A DNA stretch of 64,000 nt, from assembly GCF_013415105.1 (NCBI RefSeq), contig NZ_JACCDF010000001.1, positions 186,001 to 250,000 of the forward strand, in the 5' to 3' direction. The stretch comes from Vreelandella salicampi. GTDB lineage: Bacteria; Pseudomonadota; Gammaproteobacteria; Pseudomonadales; Halomonadaceae. The notes under the pieces were generated by a model that did not search any database, was not told where the DNA came from, and saw only the letters and a list, made by a program, of their open reading frames with translations. A program made the translations under genes and the position numbers. Shown one piece after another: positions 9,134 through 17,854 of this stretch (its first letter is position 1; the number at the start of each line of letters is the position of its first letter).

Positions 9134-10111
9134 TTAGGGCTTTAACAGAACCTTGCCTTTGCGTGCGGGTAGTAAGCTGGTAGCAGCAGCTTCGGCGGCA
9201 TCAGCCAGGTCGAAGATAGCTTCCACCGGTAACTGCAGTTCGCCGTTGGTGGTGCGTTGCATTAGCTCGCCGACCAGTCGACGCTTGTCTTCACCGGACA
9301 TGGCCTGACTAACCTTGCTGCCCCAGAAGCCTTTAACCGTCGCTTGTTTGAAAATGAGATCGCCGGCGGTAATTTGCATCGGCTCGCCAGACATGGAGCC
9401 GAAGGATACCAGCGTTCCCTCCTCACCCAGCAGTGCCAAAAGCGCAGCACTGTCATGGCCACCAATCGAGTCGACTGCCGCATGCGCCATTGGCTCGCCC
9501 ATAATGCTGCGCGCCTTGTCTTGCCAATCAGGCTGAGCCGTGGAGATGGCGTGTTTGATACCCAGTAATTCGAGCTCACTGACACCGGAATCACGCCGCA
9601 CCAGGTTGATAGTGTTTATCCCGCGCGCTTTAGCCAGGATGGCCAAGGTCTTACCTACCGCCCCATTGGCCGTATTCTGCACCACCCACTGGCCAGGCTC
9701 GACTTGGAGGAATTCCAGCAACATCAGCGCGCTCAAGGGCATGGCGATCAATTGCGCGGCGGCTTCATCGGAAAGCGCCTCGGGCATTGGGATCACCATC
9801 CGGGACGGCGCGATAAAGTACTCGGCCCACGTACCATGCACTGAGGCCGCCGCAACGCGTTGCCCTGTTGTCAGTCCCTCGACACCTTCGCCGAGCGCCT
9901 CGACGATACCGACGGCTTCACTGCCTCCGATAGCGGGCAATTCCGGCTTGTAGCCATACTGGCCGCGTACCGTCCATATATCATGATTATGGATCGGCGA
10001 AAGTAGCATCTTGATGCGCACTTCCCCGGGGCCGGGTTGGGGAAGGGGGCTATCGCCTAGCGTGAGCACCTCGGAAGGCTCTCCGAACGTTGCATGGATG
10101 GCACTTTTCAT
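9134..10111 (-). CDS. Zinc-free MDR family oxidoreductase (quinone reductase/ADH-like)
   Basis: 325 residues of the medium-chain dehydrogenase/reductase superfamily. The N-terminal GroES-like domain carries the SPIHNHDIWTVRGQYG loop and GGSEAVGIVEALGEGV. The nucleotide-binding region near residue 150 reads NTANGAVGKTLAILAKARG, in place of the usual GxGxxG. No structural-zinc cysteine cluster is visible, so this is a quinone-oxidoreductase-like NAD(P)H enzyme. It lies immediately downstream of a TetR gene on the same strand, with no spacer, so it is probably that repressor's target. The substrate is unknown; a reactive electrophile or acrylate-type compound is possible. Confidence 0.85.
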   Translation of the reverse strand: MKSAIHATFGEPSEVLTLGDSPLPQPGPGEVRIKMLLSPIHNHDIWTVRGQYGYKPELPAIGGSEAVGIVEALGEGVEGLTTGQRVAAASVHGTWAEYFIAPSRMVIPMPEALSDEAAAQLIAMPLSALMLLEFLQVEPGQWVVQNTANGAVGKTLAILAKARGINTINLVRRDSGVSELELLGIKHAISTAQPDWQDKARSIMGEPMAHAAVDSIGGHDSAALLALLGEEGTLVSFGSMSGEPMQITAGDLIFKQATVKGFWGSKVSQAMSGEDKRRLVGELMQRTTNGELQLPVEAIFDLADAAEAAATSLLPARKGKVLLKP

Positions 10112-10741
10112 CTAGGACTCCTGTCCTGTGTTGTTGCCGACGCAAGTCAGCAGTTGGTCTGTGGCCGTGAAGGCTTGATGTAAAGGTTCTTTATCCTGGC
10201 CCAACTTGGCCAGCAAGGCGGCGCCTAGCCACATTTGGTAGAGCACCTGAGCAAGCACCTGAGGTACCGCTCCAGGCGGCAGCGAGCCATCAGCACGGCC
10301 TTCAGTGATCACAACCGCAATACGCGTCACCAAGTGTTCTACCCCATCGTTTAATACTTGTCGCATATCCTCGGATAGATCCGCCACTTCCGCTGCCAGC
10401 TTTACCACCAGGCATTGCTCGGCCCAGCTTCCTGAGATGGGGTCATCGATCCAGGCATTCCAATAACGCATCAATCGCTCACGGCCAGAACCTTCATGGG
10501 CCGTCAGCAGTACCTCAAGGCGCTCGTGATAATCATCGACGTACTGTTGTAACAAGGCTCGACCAAACGCTTCCTTGGAGGGAAAGTAGTGATAAAAAGA
10601 GCCTTTCGGTACGTCGCAGTTCTTCAGAATTTCTTGCAACCCCACACCGGAGAACCCCTTGCGCAGGATGAGTCCTCGACTAGTGTCGAGAATATGTTGG
10701 CGTGTGGCTGCGGCTTTTTTAGACAATTTCATATCACTCAT
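10112..10741 (-). CDS. TetR family transcriptional regulator
   Basis: 209 residues. An N-terminal TetR helix-turn-helix covers residues 10-55, with the typical GFSGVGLQEIL and KGSFYHYFPSKEAFG segments, followed by a ligand-binding alpha-helical domain (TetR_C, AcuR/NemR-like). Start at 10741 is supported by an AGGTG site. It is the promoter-proximal gene of a two-gene unit with the MDR oxidoreductase. A palindrome just upstream of the start is a likely autoregulatory operator. An electrophile-responsive repressor is a plausible but unproven role. Confidence 0.88.
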   Translation of the reverse strand: MSDMKLSKKAAATRQHILDTSRGLILRKGFSGVGLQEILKNCDVPKGSFYHYFPSKEAFGRALLQQYVDDYHERLEVLLTAHEGSGRERLMRYWNAWIDDPISGSWAEQCLVVKLAAEVADLSEDMRQVLNDGVEHLVTRIAVVITEGRADGSLPPGAVPQVLAQVLYQMWLGAALLAKLGQDKEPLHQAFTATDQLLTCVGNNTGQES

Positions 10742-10752
10742 TTTACACCTAA

Positions 10753-10767
10753 TAGACCGGTCGTCTA
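10753..10767 (-). promoter_or_regulatory. TetR-type palindromic operator
   Basis: TAGAC(5)GTCTA forms an inverted repeat 12 bp upstream of the TetR start codon. It resembles the TAGACC/GGTCTA operators known for NemR/AcuR-type repressors, so autorepression of the TetR-MDR pair is likely. Confidence 0.6.
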
Positions 10768-10779
10768 CAAATTATGTTT

Positions 10780-11787
10780 TTAATACCCTCTTCGCTCCAC
10801 AATGACACTGGGTGCTTCACCAAAACGTTTCCGATAAGCGCGGGTGAAGTGCGCCGGTTGGGTAAAACCGGTGGCCAAAGCGGCTTCGGTCACAAAGCTA
10901 CGACTATCGGCGAGCAGTTGGCGGGCCCGGTCGAGTCGCATTCCTAAGTAACACTGCTGGGGCGTCTCGCCAAAGTGACGCTGGAATAGCCGCGTCAACT
11001 GCCGCTGGGACTGACCCACCAGCCGGCACACCTCAGGAATGGGTAACGCTTGCGTTAGGTTCGCCTCCATCACCGCCAGCGTTCTCACCACACTGCGCGG
11101 CAACTCCTCGTAGCGTCGGCGTGAAACATCACCACCGTCCTCGCCCGGCCTCTTGTGAACCAGCTGCCGCCCCACGGCATCGGCCAAGGCAGGGCCGTAG
11201 GCATCCTCGATCCACGCCAGCATCATGTCAATACTCGCCGCTCCACCGGAGCCGGTCAGCCGCGTGGCATCGAATTCGTAACTCGCCGGGCTGATGTCTA
11301 GCGCCGGGAATTCACGCCGAAAAGCTGGCACGCTTTCCCAATGCAGTGCCACGCGGTGCCCCGAAAGCACTCCCGCCCGGGCCAAGATGAAGGGCGCCGT
11401 ATCCAGCCCACCCAGCCAGCCACCGTGGGCAGCGATGCGTCGTAGTACAGCGCGATCCTGGAGGCGCACCGTTGCCTCCGCCTCATAGGAAGAGACCACC
11501 ATTAGCCGTGACGCATCCGTCAGCGACTCCAATGGGCCGTCCACATCGATGCGCACCCCATTACTCGCCAACACGGCCTCGCCGTCCGCCGAGAGCAGTC
11601 GCCAAGCGAAAAGATCACGGCCGAAGCGATTAGCCACACGCAGCGGCTCAAGTAGACAGAACAGGGTCAACATAGAGAAGCGCGGCACCAGCCACACGTT
11701 CAGGGTGTGCTCAGCCTGATCCGGAGTCAGCAGGGGTGGCGAATCGGGGCGCGGGTAGGGCCATGTGGTGTTGGTAGTGTCATTCAT
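10780..11787 (-). CDS. GlxA-family AraC-type transcriptional regulator (first of three)
   Basis: 335 residues from the ATG at 11787. An N-terminal DJ-1/PfpI-like (GATase1) domain contains LVPRFSMLTLFCLLEPLRVA and GGLDTAPFILARAG. A C-terminal AraC helix-turn-helix pair follows, with GQSQRQLTRLFQRHFGETP and ATGFTQPAHFTRAYRKRFGE. Relatives (GbdR, CdhR, ArgR-type) respond to betaine, carnitine or arginine. A TTG 36 bases further upstream is in frame, but that start would place coding sequence over two clear 17-bp direct repeats, so the ATG is preferred. It is divergent from the dioxygenase operon at 11888, its probable target. Confidence 0.88.
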   Translation of the reverse strand: MNDTTNTTWPYPRPDSPPLLTPDQAEHTLNVWLVPRFSMLTLFCLLEPLRVANRFGRDLFAWRLLSADGEAVLASNGVRIDVDGPLESLTDASRLMVVSSYEAEATVRLQDRAVLRRIAAHGGWLGGLDTAPFILARAGVLSGHRVALHWESVPAFRREFPALDISPASYEFDATRLTGSGGAASIDMMLAWIEDAYGPALADAVGRQLVHKRPGEDGGDVSRRRYEELPRSVVRTLAVMEANLTQALPIPEVCRLVGQSQRQLTRLFQRHFGETPQQCYLGMRLDRARQLLADSRSFVTEAALATGFTQPAHFTRAYRKRFGEAPSVIVERRGY

Positions 11788-11825
11788 GGCGAATATAGTC
11801 AAGTATGTGGCTAATATAATCAAGT
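11788..11825 (+). promoter_or_regulatory. Two 17-bp direct repeats, 21-bp spacing, between regulator and dioxygenase operon
   Basis: ggcgaatatagtcaagt at 11788 and ggctaatataatcaagt at 11809 match at 15 of 17 positions and are spaced 21 bp. They abut the start codon of the GlxA-type regulator and lie about 60-100 bp upstream of the divergent operon. This is a good candidate for the regulator's own operator. Confidence 0.65.
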
Positions 11826-11887
11826 TGCGCCCAAACTAGGCGGGTAGCATAGAGAAAGTTCCTAACACACCTTATGGAGGCGCCGCC

Positions 11888-13006
11888 ATGACACACGTCA
11901 CCCCATCAGCCAATCGCCGACGCCTGGCCGTCGACCATCACGGCCAGCGCGGTGAATTTGCGGCCCTTTGGCTGCGTGAACGCAGCCCGGATGACGGGAC
12001 CCTGGACCCACGCACGGGTCAGCGCCTGGTCGAAGCCGCCGAACTGCCACTTGAGCTGCGCATCGACGCCGCCGACGTGGCAGATAGCCAGCTGCACCTG
12101 CGCTTCAGCGACGGCCATCGCACCGTTTTTGATCTCGCGGCGCTGTTCGATGACCAGACAATTGATCCGTCTAAGCGCCTCTGGGGTGCCGCCAACGCTC
12201 CTCGACCTGCGGCTGATTTCGCTGCCGCGTTGGAAAACGACGCGGCACTCTCGTACATGCTGGAATCGCTGTATCGCGACGGCTTTGTGATCGTCTCCGG
12301 GGTACCCACCCACGAAGACGGCATGCAGCCGCTAGTTGACCGCATCGGTCCTCTACGGCGCACCAACTGGGGCGGCATCGCCGACGTTAAATCGGTAGCC
12401 AACGCCTACGACCTGACCATGACCCAGCGTGGCCTGGAGCCGCATACCGACAACCCCTATCGCGACCCCATTCCCGGCTACATTTGGCTGCACTGCCTGA
12501 CCAACGCCGCCGAGGGTGGCGACAGCACCCTGGCCGACGGCCTGATGGCCGCACGACTGCTTCGCGAGCGCGACCCCGACGCCTATGCTTGCCTTACCCG
12601 AGTGACACCTAGCTTCCGCTATCGCGACGGCGACACCGACTTGGAAAGCGAGGGGCCGCTGATCGAACTGGACAGCCGTGGCGAGCCGGTTCGAGTACGC
12701 TATTCAAACCGCACCGAACGCATTCCGGCTCTACCTCCCGAAGAACTAGAGGCCTACTACGCCGCGCGGCAAGCTTTTTATCAACTGATCACCGGCGAAG
12801 AACTGACCCTGCACCTCAAGCTCGATCCGGGCCAGATGCTGATTATGGACAACTATCGATTGCTCCACGGACGCAGTGCCTTCCAACTCGCCGGTGGGGT
12901 GCGCCATATGCGCCAAGGCTATGTCGACCGCGACAGTACCGCCAGCCGTCGCCGTGTGCTGCGCCAGCAGCTCGCCACTCCCCAGGGCCAAGGAGAAACC
13001 GCATGA
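11888..13006 (+). CDS. 2-Oxoglutarate dioxygenase, gamma-butyrobetaine hydroxylase/TmpA-like
   Basis: 372 residues of the TauD/BBOX family: Fe(II)- and 2-oxoglutarate-dependent hydroxylases. An N-terminal DUF971-like domain (WLRERSPD) lacks the zinc-binding cysteines of the human enzyme. The iron ligands are visible as H186-x-D188 (PHTDNPY) and the distal H327 (LLHGRS). Known relatives hydroxylate gamma-butyrobetaine to carnitine, or 2-(trimethylammonio)ethylphosphonate in the TmpA branch. The next gene, overlapping by 4 bp, is an HD-domain oxidase like TmpB, which favours the phosphonate option. It is first in an 11-gene operon and divergent from its likely GlxA regulator. Confidence 0.82.
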   Translation: MTHVTPSANRRRLAVDHHGQRGEFAALWLRERSPDDGTLDPRTGQRLVEAAELPLELRIDAADVADSQLHLRFSDGHRTVFDLAALFDDQTIDPSKRLWGAANAPRPAADFAAALENDAALSYMLESLYRDGFVIVSGVPTHEDGMQPLVDRIGPLRRTNWGGIADVKSVANAYDLTMTQRGLEPHTDNPYRDPIPGYIWLHCLTNAAEGGDSTLADGLMAARLLRERDPDAYACLTRVTPSFRYRDGDTDLESEGPLIELDSRGEPVRVRYSNRTERIPALPPEELEAYYAARQAFYQLITGEELTLHLKLDPGQMLIMDNYRLLHGRSAFQLAGGVRHMRQGYVDRDSTASRRRVLRQQLATPQGQGETA

Positions 13007-13590
13007 ATCAAGCCCGCTTTCGCCACTTCGGCGAGGCTCAGCGTGATGACTGGGCGCTTATTGATGCCCGCTTTCGTGACTATGTCGAGGATGCCCCTCG
13101 CCGAGTACTCGCCCACTTGCACAACCTCGCTGGCGACCATCATGGCTATCCGGTGGACCGCTACGAGCACTGCCTTCAGACCGCGACCCGGGCGCTGCGT
13201 GATGGCGCTGACGAAGAGATGGTGGTCTGCGCGCTACTCCACGACATCGGCGACGACCTGGCCCCGGCTAACCACGCCGAGATCGCCGCCGCCATCCTCG
13301 AGCCCTTCGTCGATCCGCTCAACGCCTGGATGATTCGCCATCACGAACTCTTCCAGGGGTACCACTACCGGCACTTTTTCGGCCAGGATCCCCATGCTCG
13401 GGAGCAGTATCGCGACCACCCAGCCTATGAGCGCACCGTGCGCTTCTGCGACCACTGGGACCAAGCCAGCTTCGACCCCGATTACGACACCCTGCCCCTG
13501 GAGCATTTTGTCCCCATGGTCGAGCGCGTTTTTAGTCGCACACCTCACGGCGGGCTGCCCGAGCCGCTTCATGAAGGGGCACTGCGATGA
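13003..13590 (+). CDS. HD-domain mixed-valent diiron oxygenase (PhnZ/TmpB-like)
   Basis: 195 residues. An HD-fold metal site is visible: H56 (YEHCLQTA), H80-D81 (LLHDIGDD), H91 (NHAEIA), H113/H114 (RHHE) and D150 (FCDHWDQ). The H56-to-H80 spacing equals that of PhnZ. This resembles PhnZ, TmpB and MIOX, diiron oxygenases that cleave C-P or C-C bonds in alpha-hydroxylated substrates, rather than a phosphohydrolase. Pairing with a butyrobetaine-type dioxygenase matches the published TmpA/TmpB pair, which yields glycine betaine and phosphate. Start and stop overlap the neighbouring genes by 4 bp, so it is coupled to both. Confidence 0.78.
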   Translation: MNQARFRHFGEAQRDDWALIDARFRDYVEDAPRRVLAHLHNLAGDHHGYPVDRYEHCLQTATRALRDGADEEMVVCALLHDIGDDLAPANHAEIAAAILEPFVDPLNAWMIRHHELFQGYHYRHFFGQDPHAREQYRDHPAYERTVRFCDHWDQASFDPDYDTLPLEHFVPMVERVFSRTPHGGLPEPLHEGALR

Positions 13591-15206
13591 GCCAGACCTG
13601 TGCCAGCCAGTTGCTGCGCCTAATAGAAGCCTATGGCGTCAACACCGCCTTCGGCATCCCCGGGGTGCATACCATCGAGCTTTACCGCGCCCTGGGCGAA
13701 AGCCCGATCCATCATGTCACCCCGCGCCACGAACAGGGCGCGGGTTTTATGGCCGACGGCTATGCCCGAGCCAGCGGCAAACCCGCGGCCTGTTTCATCA
13801 TCACCGGCCCCGGCATGACCAACATCGCCACTGCCATGGGCCAGGCGCTGGCCGACTCGGTGCCGATGCTGGTGATCTCCAGCGTCAATCGTCGCGATAC
13901 CCTAGGGCGTGGGCAGGGGCGGCTGCATGAGCTTCCCAGCCAGCAGCAACTACTCGCCGGCGTCAGCGTCTTTAGTCACACCTTGCACGACCCGGCGGCA
14001 CTGCCGGAGATCCTGGCGCGCGCCTTTGCCATCTTTCGCGGCGCGCGACCCGGGCCGGTGCACATCGAAATTCCCATCGACCTGTTCGATGCCCCGGTTG
14101 CCGAGACTGCGCCGCGTCCAGTCGAGGTATTTCCCCCGGCACCGGCGCCCGCCGCCATTGCCCGCGCGGCCCAATGGCTAAGCCAAGCGGAACGCCCGCT
14201 GGTGTTGCTAGGCGGTGGCTGCGCGGCGGCTCCCGACGCTGCCCGTGCTTTGGTGGAACGCCTGCAGGCCCCGGCCTTGACTACCATCAATGCCAAGGGC
14301 GTGCTGGGGCTCGATCACCCGCTCGACCTCGGCGCTACCATGAGCCTGCCCGCCTCACGCCGCCTGGCGGCCGACGCCGACGTCATTCTGGCACTGGGCA
14401 CTGAGCTGGGCGAGACCGACTACGATCTGGTATTCGACGGAGGATTCCACCTCAGCGGGCGGCTAATTCGGGTGGATATCGATCCCCAGCAGTTGGGCCG
14501 CAACCAGGCTGCTGATCTAGCCATGGTCGCCGACGCAAGCGAAACGATGACCACGCTGCTGCAGGCGCTGCCCGAAGGCCATCGCGATGATCCTCAAGAT
14601 AACAGTCGCGCCACCGCAGTTCGCCAAGCGCTGGCACTCAACGAGGACCCGGAACTTGCGCCTTATGCACCACTTTACGCCACCCTACGCGCCACGCTGC
14701 CCGAGGCAATTTTAGTAGGCGACTCCACCGGGCCGGTCTATGCTGGCAACTTTCTTGCCTCATTGCCTGCGCCACGCCGCTGGTTCAACTCGGCCACTGG
14801 TTACGGCACCTTGGGGTATGGCTTGCCTGCCGCCCTCGGGGCCGCCCTGGCCTGCCCCGAGCACCCAGTGGTCGCCCTAGTGGGCGACGGTGGCCTGCAG
14901 TTCGTACTCGGCGAACTGGCCACCGCACGTGACCTGCCCTACCCGGTTGCGGTGGTAATTTGGAACAACCAAGGCTACGACGAAATTCGCCGCTACATGG
15001 CCATGCACGAGGTACCTCAGCTGGGCGTCAATTTAACCGCGCCAGACTTTGCCGACTTGGCCCGTGCTTACACCTGCCGCTACCGAGCGGTAGGCGACCC
15101 CGCGTCTCTCGGCAAGGCGCTCGCTCAGCTAGGCGACGCAGACTCACCGTTACTCATTGAAGTGGACGCTGCAGCCTGGATGAACGTTTTGCCATATCAA
15201 AAATAA
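13587..15206 (+). CDS. ThDP-dependent 2-oxo acid decarboxylase (AruI-like)
   Basis: 539 residues of the acetolactate synthase/pyruvate decarboxylase superfamily. The catalytic glutamate is in PRHEQGAGFMADGYAR near residue 50. The central dehydrogenase-like domain follows, and the diphosphate motif GDGGLQFVLGE...WNN lies near residue 435. Overall resemblance is closest to 5-guanidino-2-oxopentanoate decarboxylase (AruI). The nearby AruH-like aminotransferase supports a transaminase-decarboxylase-dehydrogenase route. The substrate could be 2-ketoarginine or a trimethylammonio 2-oxo acid. It overlaps the HD gene by 4 bp. Confidence 0.8.
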   Translation: MSQTCASQLLRLIEAYGVNTAFGIPGVHTIELYRALGESPIHHVTPRHEQGAGFMADGYARASGKPAACFIITGPGMTNIATAMGQALADSVPMLVISSVNRRDTLGRGQGRLHELPSQQQLLAGVSVFSHTLHDPAALPEILARAFAIFRGARPGPVHIEIPIDLFDAPVAETAPRPVEVFPPAPAPAAIARAAQWLSQAERPLVLLGGGCAAAPDAARALVERLQAPALTTINAKGVLGLDHPLDLGATMSLPASRRLAADADVILALGTELGETDYDLVFDGGFHLSGRLIRVDIDPQQLGRNQAADLAMVADASETMTTLLQALPEGHRDDPQDNSRATAVRQALALNEDPELAPYAPLYATLRATLPEAILVGDSTGPVYAGNFLASLPAPRRWFNSATGYGTLGYGLPAALGAALACPEHPVVALVGDGGLQFVLGELATARDLPYPVAVVIWNNQGYDEIRRYMAMHEVPQLGVNLTAPDFADLARAYTCRYRAVGDPASLGKALAQLGDADSPLLIEVDAAAWMNVLPYQK

Positions 15207-15236
15207 ATCGATAACCGACAAACGAAGGACCCTGAC

Positions 15237-16205
15237 ATGCTTAGACCTAATGTACGTAGACCTGACATATGTAAAATTGCCCTCCTAGCCACCGTCGCTC
15301 TCATCGGCCTATTGCCGTTCAACGCCCAGGCGGCACAGGACGCCAACAACGAACTGCGCTTAGTGGTCCCTCCCTGGCCGGGCGTCACCGTCAAGAGCGA
15401 GATCCTCGCCCAGCTTATTGAGCCGCTGGGCTATACCACCGTCCGGCAGGAACTTAGCTCCACCGTGGGCTACAGCACCCTGCAGAACGACGAAAGCGAT
15501 GCCTTCCTGGCCGGCTGGTTACCCGCCCAGCAGGAAAGCTATGACGCAGCCATGGCGGCTGACGCCATCGTCGATCTGGGCAACAACGTCGACGGCGCTC
15601 GCATGGGCTTCGCGGTGCCGGGTTATGTGGCAGAGGCTGGCCTGACCAGCGCGGAACAACTCGCCGATGCCGAGATTGCCGAGCGCTTCGATCATCGCAT
15701 CTACAGCATCGAGAGCGGCTCGACGGTTACCGACATGCTTGAGGGTGCCATCGAGGCTGATACCTATGGCCTGGGCAACTGGGAGGGAAAGCCCTCTTCC
15801 ACGCCAGGTATGCTCAGCGAGGTGGCCGCCGCCGTGGACGAGGGTCGCTGGATTCTCTTTTATGGCTGGACACCCCACTGGATGGTACCTGAGTACGACG
15901 TGCAGATCCTTGACGACCCGGCCGGCGTCTACGGCGACAATAATGGCCGCAGCGACGTCAAGACCATTGTCGCCAAGCGTTACGCCGAGGCGAATCCCAA
16001 TCTGACACGGCTACTCGATCAGTTCCGCTTTTCCGCCGACGAGCAGAGTGAGTTCATCCGCGTTTTCAGCCTAGAGGAGCGCGATCTTGAGGTCGTTGCC
16101 CGCGAGTGGCTTGAAAATAACCCTGAGCGCGTGGCGAGCTTCATGGAAGGCGTGACCACTCGCGACGGTGAGGAGGCGCACGCTGTCGTAGAGGCCGGCC
16201 TATGA
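15237..16205 (+). CDS. Glycine betaine/carnitine-type ABC substrate-binding protein
   Basis: 322 residues with a signal peptide that ends near NAQAAQD, then an OpuAC/ProX-type fold. Conserved stretches include VVPPWPGVTVKSEI at the mature N terminus, FLAGWLPAQ and FYGWTPHWMV; the tryptophans probably help form an aromatic box for trimethylammonium groups. No cognate permease or ATPase of the OpuA type is present here, so it is an orphan binding protein, as with CaiX/CbcX of Pseudomonas. Start at 15237 has a GAAGGA site. It sits between the decarboxylase and the broken aldolase. A related copy lies at 26658-27623. Confidence 0.87.
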   Translation: MLRPNVRRPDICKIALLATVALIGLLPFNAQAAQDANNELRLVVPPWPGVTVKSEILAQLIEPLGYTTVRQELSSTVGYSTLQNDESDAFLAGWLPAQQESYDAAMAADAIVDLGNNVDGARMGFAVPGYVAEAGLTSAEQLADAEIAERFDHRIYSIESGSTVTDMLEGAIEADTYGLGNWEGKPSSTPGMLSEVAAAVDEGRWILFYGWTPHWMVPEYDVQILDDPAGVYGDNNGRSDVKTIVAKRYAEANPNLTRLLDQFRFSADEQSEFIRVFSLEERDLEVVAREWLENNPERVASFMEGVTTRDGEEAHAVVEAGL

Positions 16206-16602
16206 GCGTTGCTACGTCAGAGGAGCGTGATATTCGCCAAGACCTAGCGGCAGCCTATCGGCTGACCGCCCTGGATGGCATGGACGACGGCATCGATACG
16301 CATATCTCAGCGCGCCTACCCGGCGAACGCTTTCTTCTCAACGCCTACGGGCTGCGTTTTGCCGAGGTACGCCCCGACAGTTTGGTGACCGTGGACGCCG
16401 ATGGCCAAGTGCTCGATGACCCCACCGGGCTTGGCATTAACCCGGCGGGCTTCACCATACACAGCGCGCTCCATGCCGCCCGTCCTGACGTCAACTGCGT
16501 GTGGCACAACAATACGAGACCTGGGCAGCATCCCTCGTAGGCGGCGACCGCGCCTGGCAGGCCGAACGGCGGCGTCTTGATGAAACCGACGATTGCAGCT
16601 AA
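16202..16602 (+). pseudogene. Class II aldolase/adducin family protein, internally deleted
   Basis: The first roughly 100 residues match the N-terminal part of class II aldolases (DIRQDLAAAYRLTALDGMDD, HISARLPGE, HSALHAARPDVNCVWH). The sequence then jumps to a different frame that encodes the family's C-terminal tail (YETWAASL, AWQAERRRLDETD), ending with TAA at 16600-16602. About half of the usual 250-residue protein, including the later metal-binding histidine, is missing. The original frame stops at 16540. It overlaps the binding-protein gene by 4 bp, so it was once an intact operon member. Confidence 0.8.
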
Positions 16603-16627
16603 CCAACAACATCAGAACGAGAGCCAT

Positions 16628-17854
16628 ATGCACTATTCACGACTGACCGAGCGCATCGCTGGCGAAGGCGCTGCGGCCTGGGATATCCACTACCGCGCCC
16701 TGGCCCGACAGGCCGCTGGCGAGGACATCACGGTGCTCTCGGTAGGTGACCCGGATTTCGCCACCCCAGTACCGATTGTTGAAAGCGCCGTGGCCAGCCT
16801 GCGAGGTGGTGCCACCCACTACCCAGACGTGCAGGGCAAGCTAGCGCTACGACAGACCATCGCCGACGGTTACCGCCGCCAGGGTCTCGATGTAGGCGCA
16901 GACAACGTTATCGTTATGGCCGGTGCCCAATGCGGACTCTACGCCGCCGCCCAGTGCCTGCTGGATCCCGGCGACGAAGTGCTGGTGCCCGAGCCCAGCT
17001 ATGTCACCTACGAGGCGGTACTGCGCGCCACCGGCGCCGAGCTGGTGCAGGTGCCATTGAAGGGCGAGGCGGACTTTCGCCTTGACCCGGCGGCCCTGAA
17101 GGCAGCCATCACGCCACGCACCCGGGCGATACTGCTCAATAGCCCCCACAACCCCACCGGCCAGCTGATCGATGCCGACACCTGGAAGGCCATCGCCGAA
17201 CTATGCCGGCGACACGACCTCTGGTTGATCGCCGACGAAGTCTACGCCGAGCTGATCTTCGAGGGCGAGCACCTTTGCCCCGCCACATTGCCCGACATGG
17301 CCGAGCGCAGCGTGATCGTCAGCAGCCTATCCAAGTCCCACGCCATGACTGGCTGGCGGCTGGGCTGGGTACTGGGTCCTAAGGCACTGATTGAGCACCT
17401 CACCCACCTGGCGCTGTGCATGCTCTACGGTTGCCCCGACTTTATTCAGGACGCCGCCTGCGAGGCCCTGCAGACCCCGCCCACCGAGCTAAACGAGATG
17501 CGCGAGGTCTATCGGGCACGCCGCGATGCCGTCTGCGAGGCCCTGACCGAGAGTGCGGTAGTCACCGCTATCCGCCCGCCAGCGGGGATGTTTCTGATGG
17601 TGGATATTCGCGCCACGGGACTGTCTTCCCAGACTTTTGCTGACCGTCTGCTCGAAGAGGAGAACATCTCGGTGCTCTCCGGCGAGGCGTTCGGACCTTC
17701 AGCAGCAGGGTTTGTGCGCCTCAGCTTGACCGTGGAGGCCGAGCGCCTCGCCGCGGCCAGCCGCCGCTTAGCGGCCTGCGCGGAGCGCGCTCGCGACGAG
17801 AGCGATCCGCATGCCTTGTCACCGTCCCCGGCTTCGGAGGCCGATTGCCTATGA
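16628..17854 (+). CDS. PLP-dependent class I aminotransferase (AruH-like)
   Basis: 408 residues of fold-type I aminotransferases. The PLP lysine is in [16 protein letters not shown] near residue 239. The NSPHNPTGQ loop and DEVYAEL are also present, with [13 protein letters not shown] at the cofactor phosphate site. The best functional match is arginine:pyruvate transaminase AruH, consistent with the AruI-like decarboxylase two genes upstream. Start taken at 16628, because the earlier in-frame ATG at 16577 lies inside the aldolase remnant. The 3' end overlaps the ABC ATPase gene. Confidence 0.85.
   Translation: MHYSRLTERIAGEGAAAWDIHYRALARQAAGEDITVLSVGDPDFATPVPIVESAVASLRGGATHYPDVQGKLALRQTIADGYRRQGLDVGADNVIVMAGAQCGLYAAAQCLLDPGDEVLVPEPSYVTYEAVLRATGAELVQVPLKGEADFRLDPAALKAAITPRTRAILLNSPHNPTGQLIDADTWKAIAELCRRHDLWLIADEVYAELIFEGEHLCPATLPDMAERSVIVSSLSKSHAMTGWRLGWVLGPKALIEHLTHLALCMLYGCPDFIQDAACEALQTPPTELNEMREVYRARRDAVCEALTESAVVTAIRPPAGMFLMVDIRATGLSSQTFADRLLEEENISVLSGEAFGPSAAGFVRLSLTVEAERLAAASRRLAACAERARDESDPHALSPSPASEADCL

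Noticed and set aside
10780-11823. Longer TTG-started form of the first GlxA-type regulator
   Set aside because: The extra 12 residues are encoded by the two 17-bp direct repeats, have no ribosome site and are not part of the family domain.
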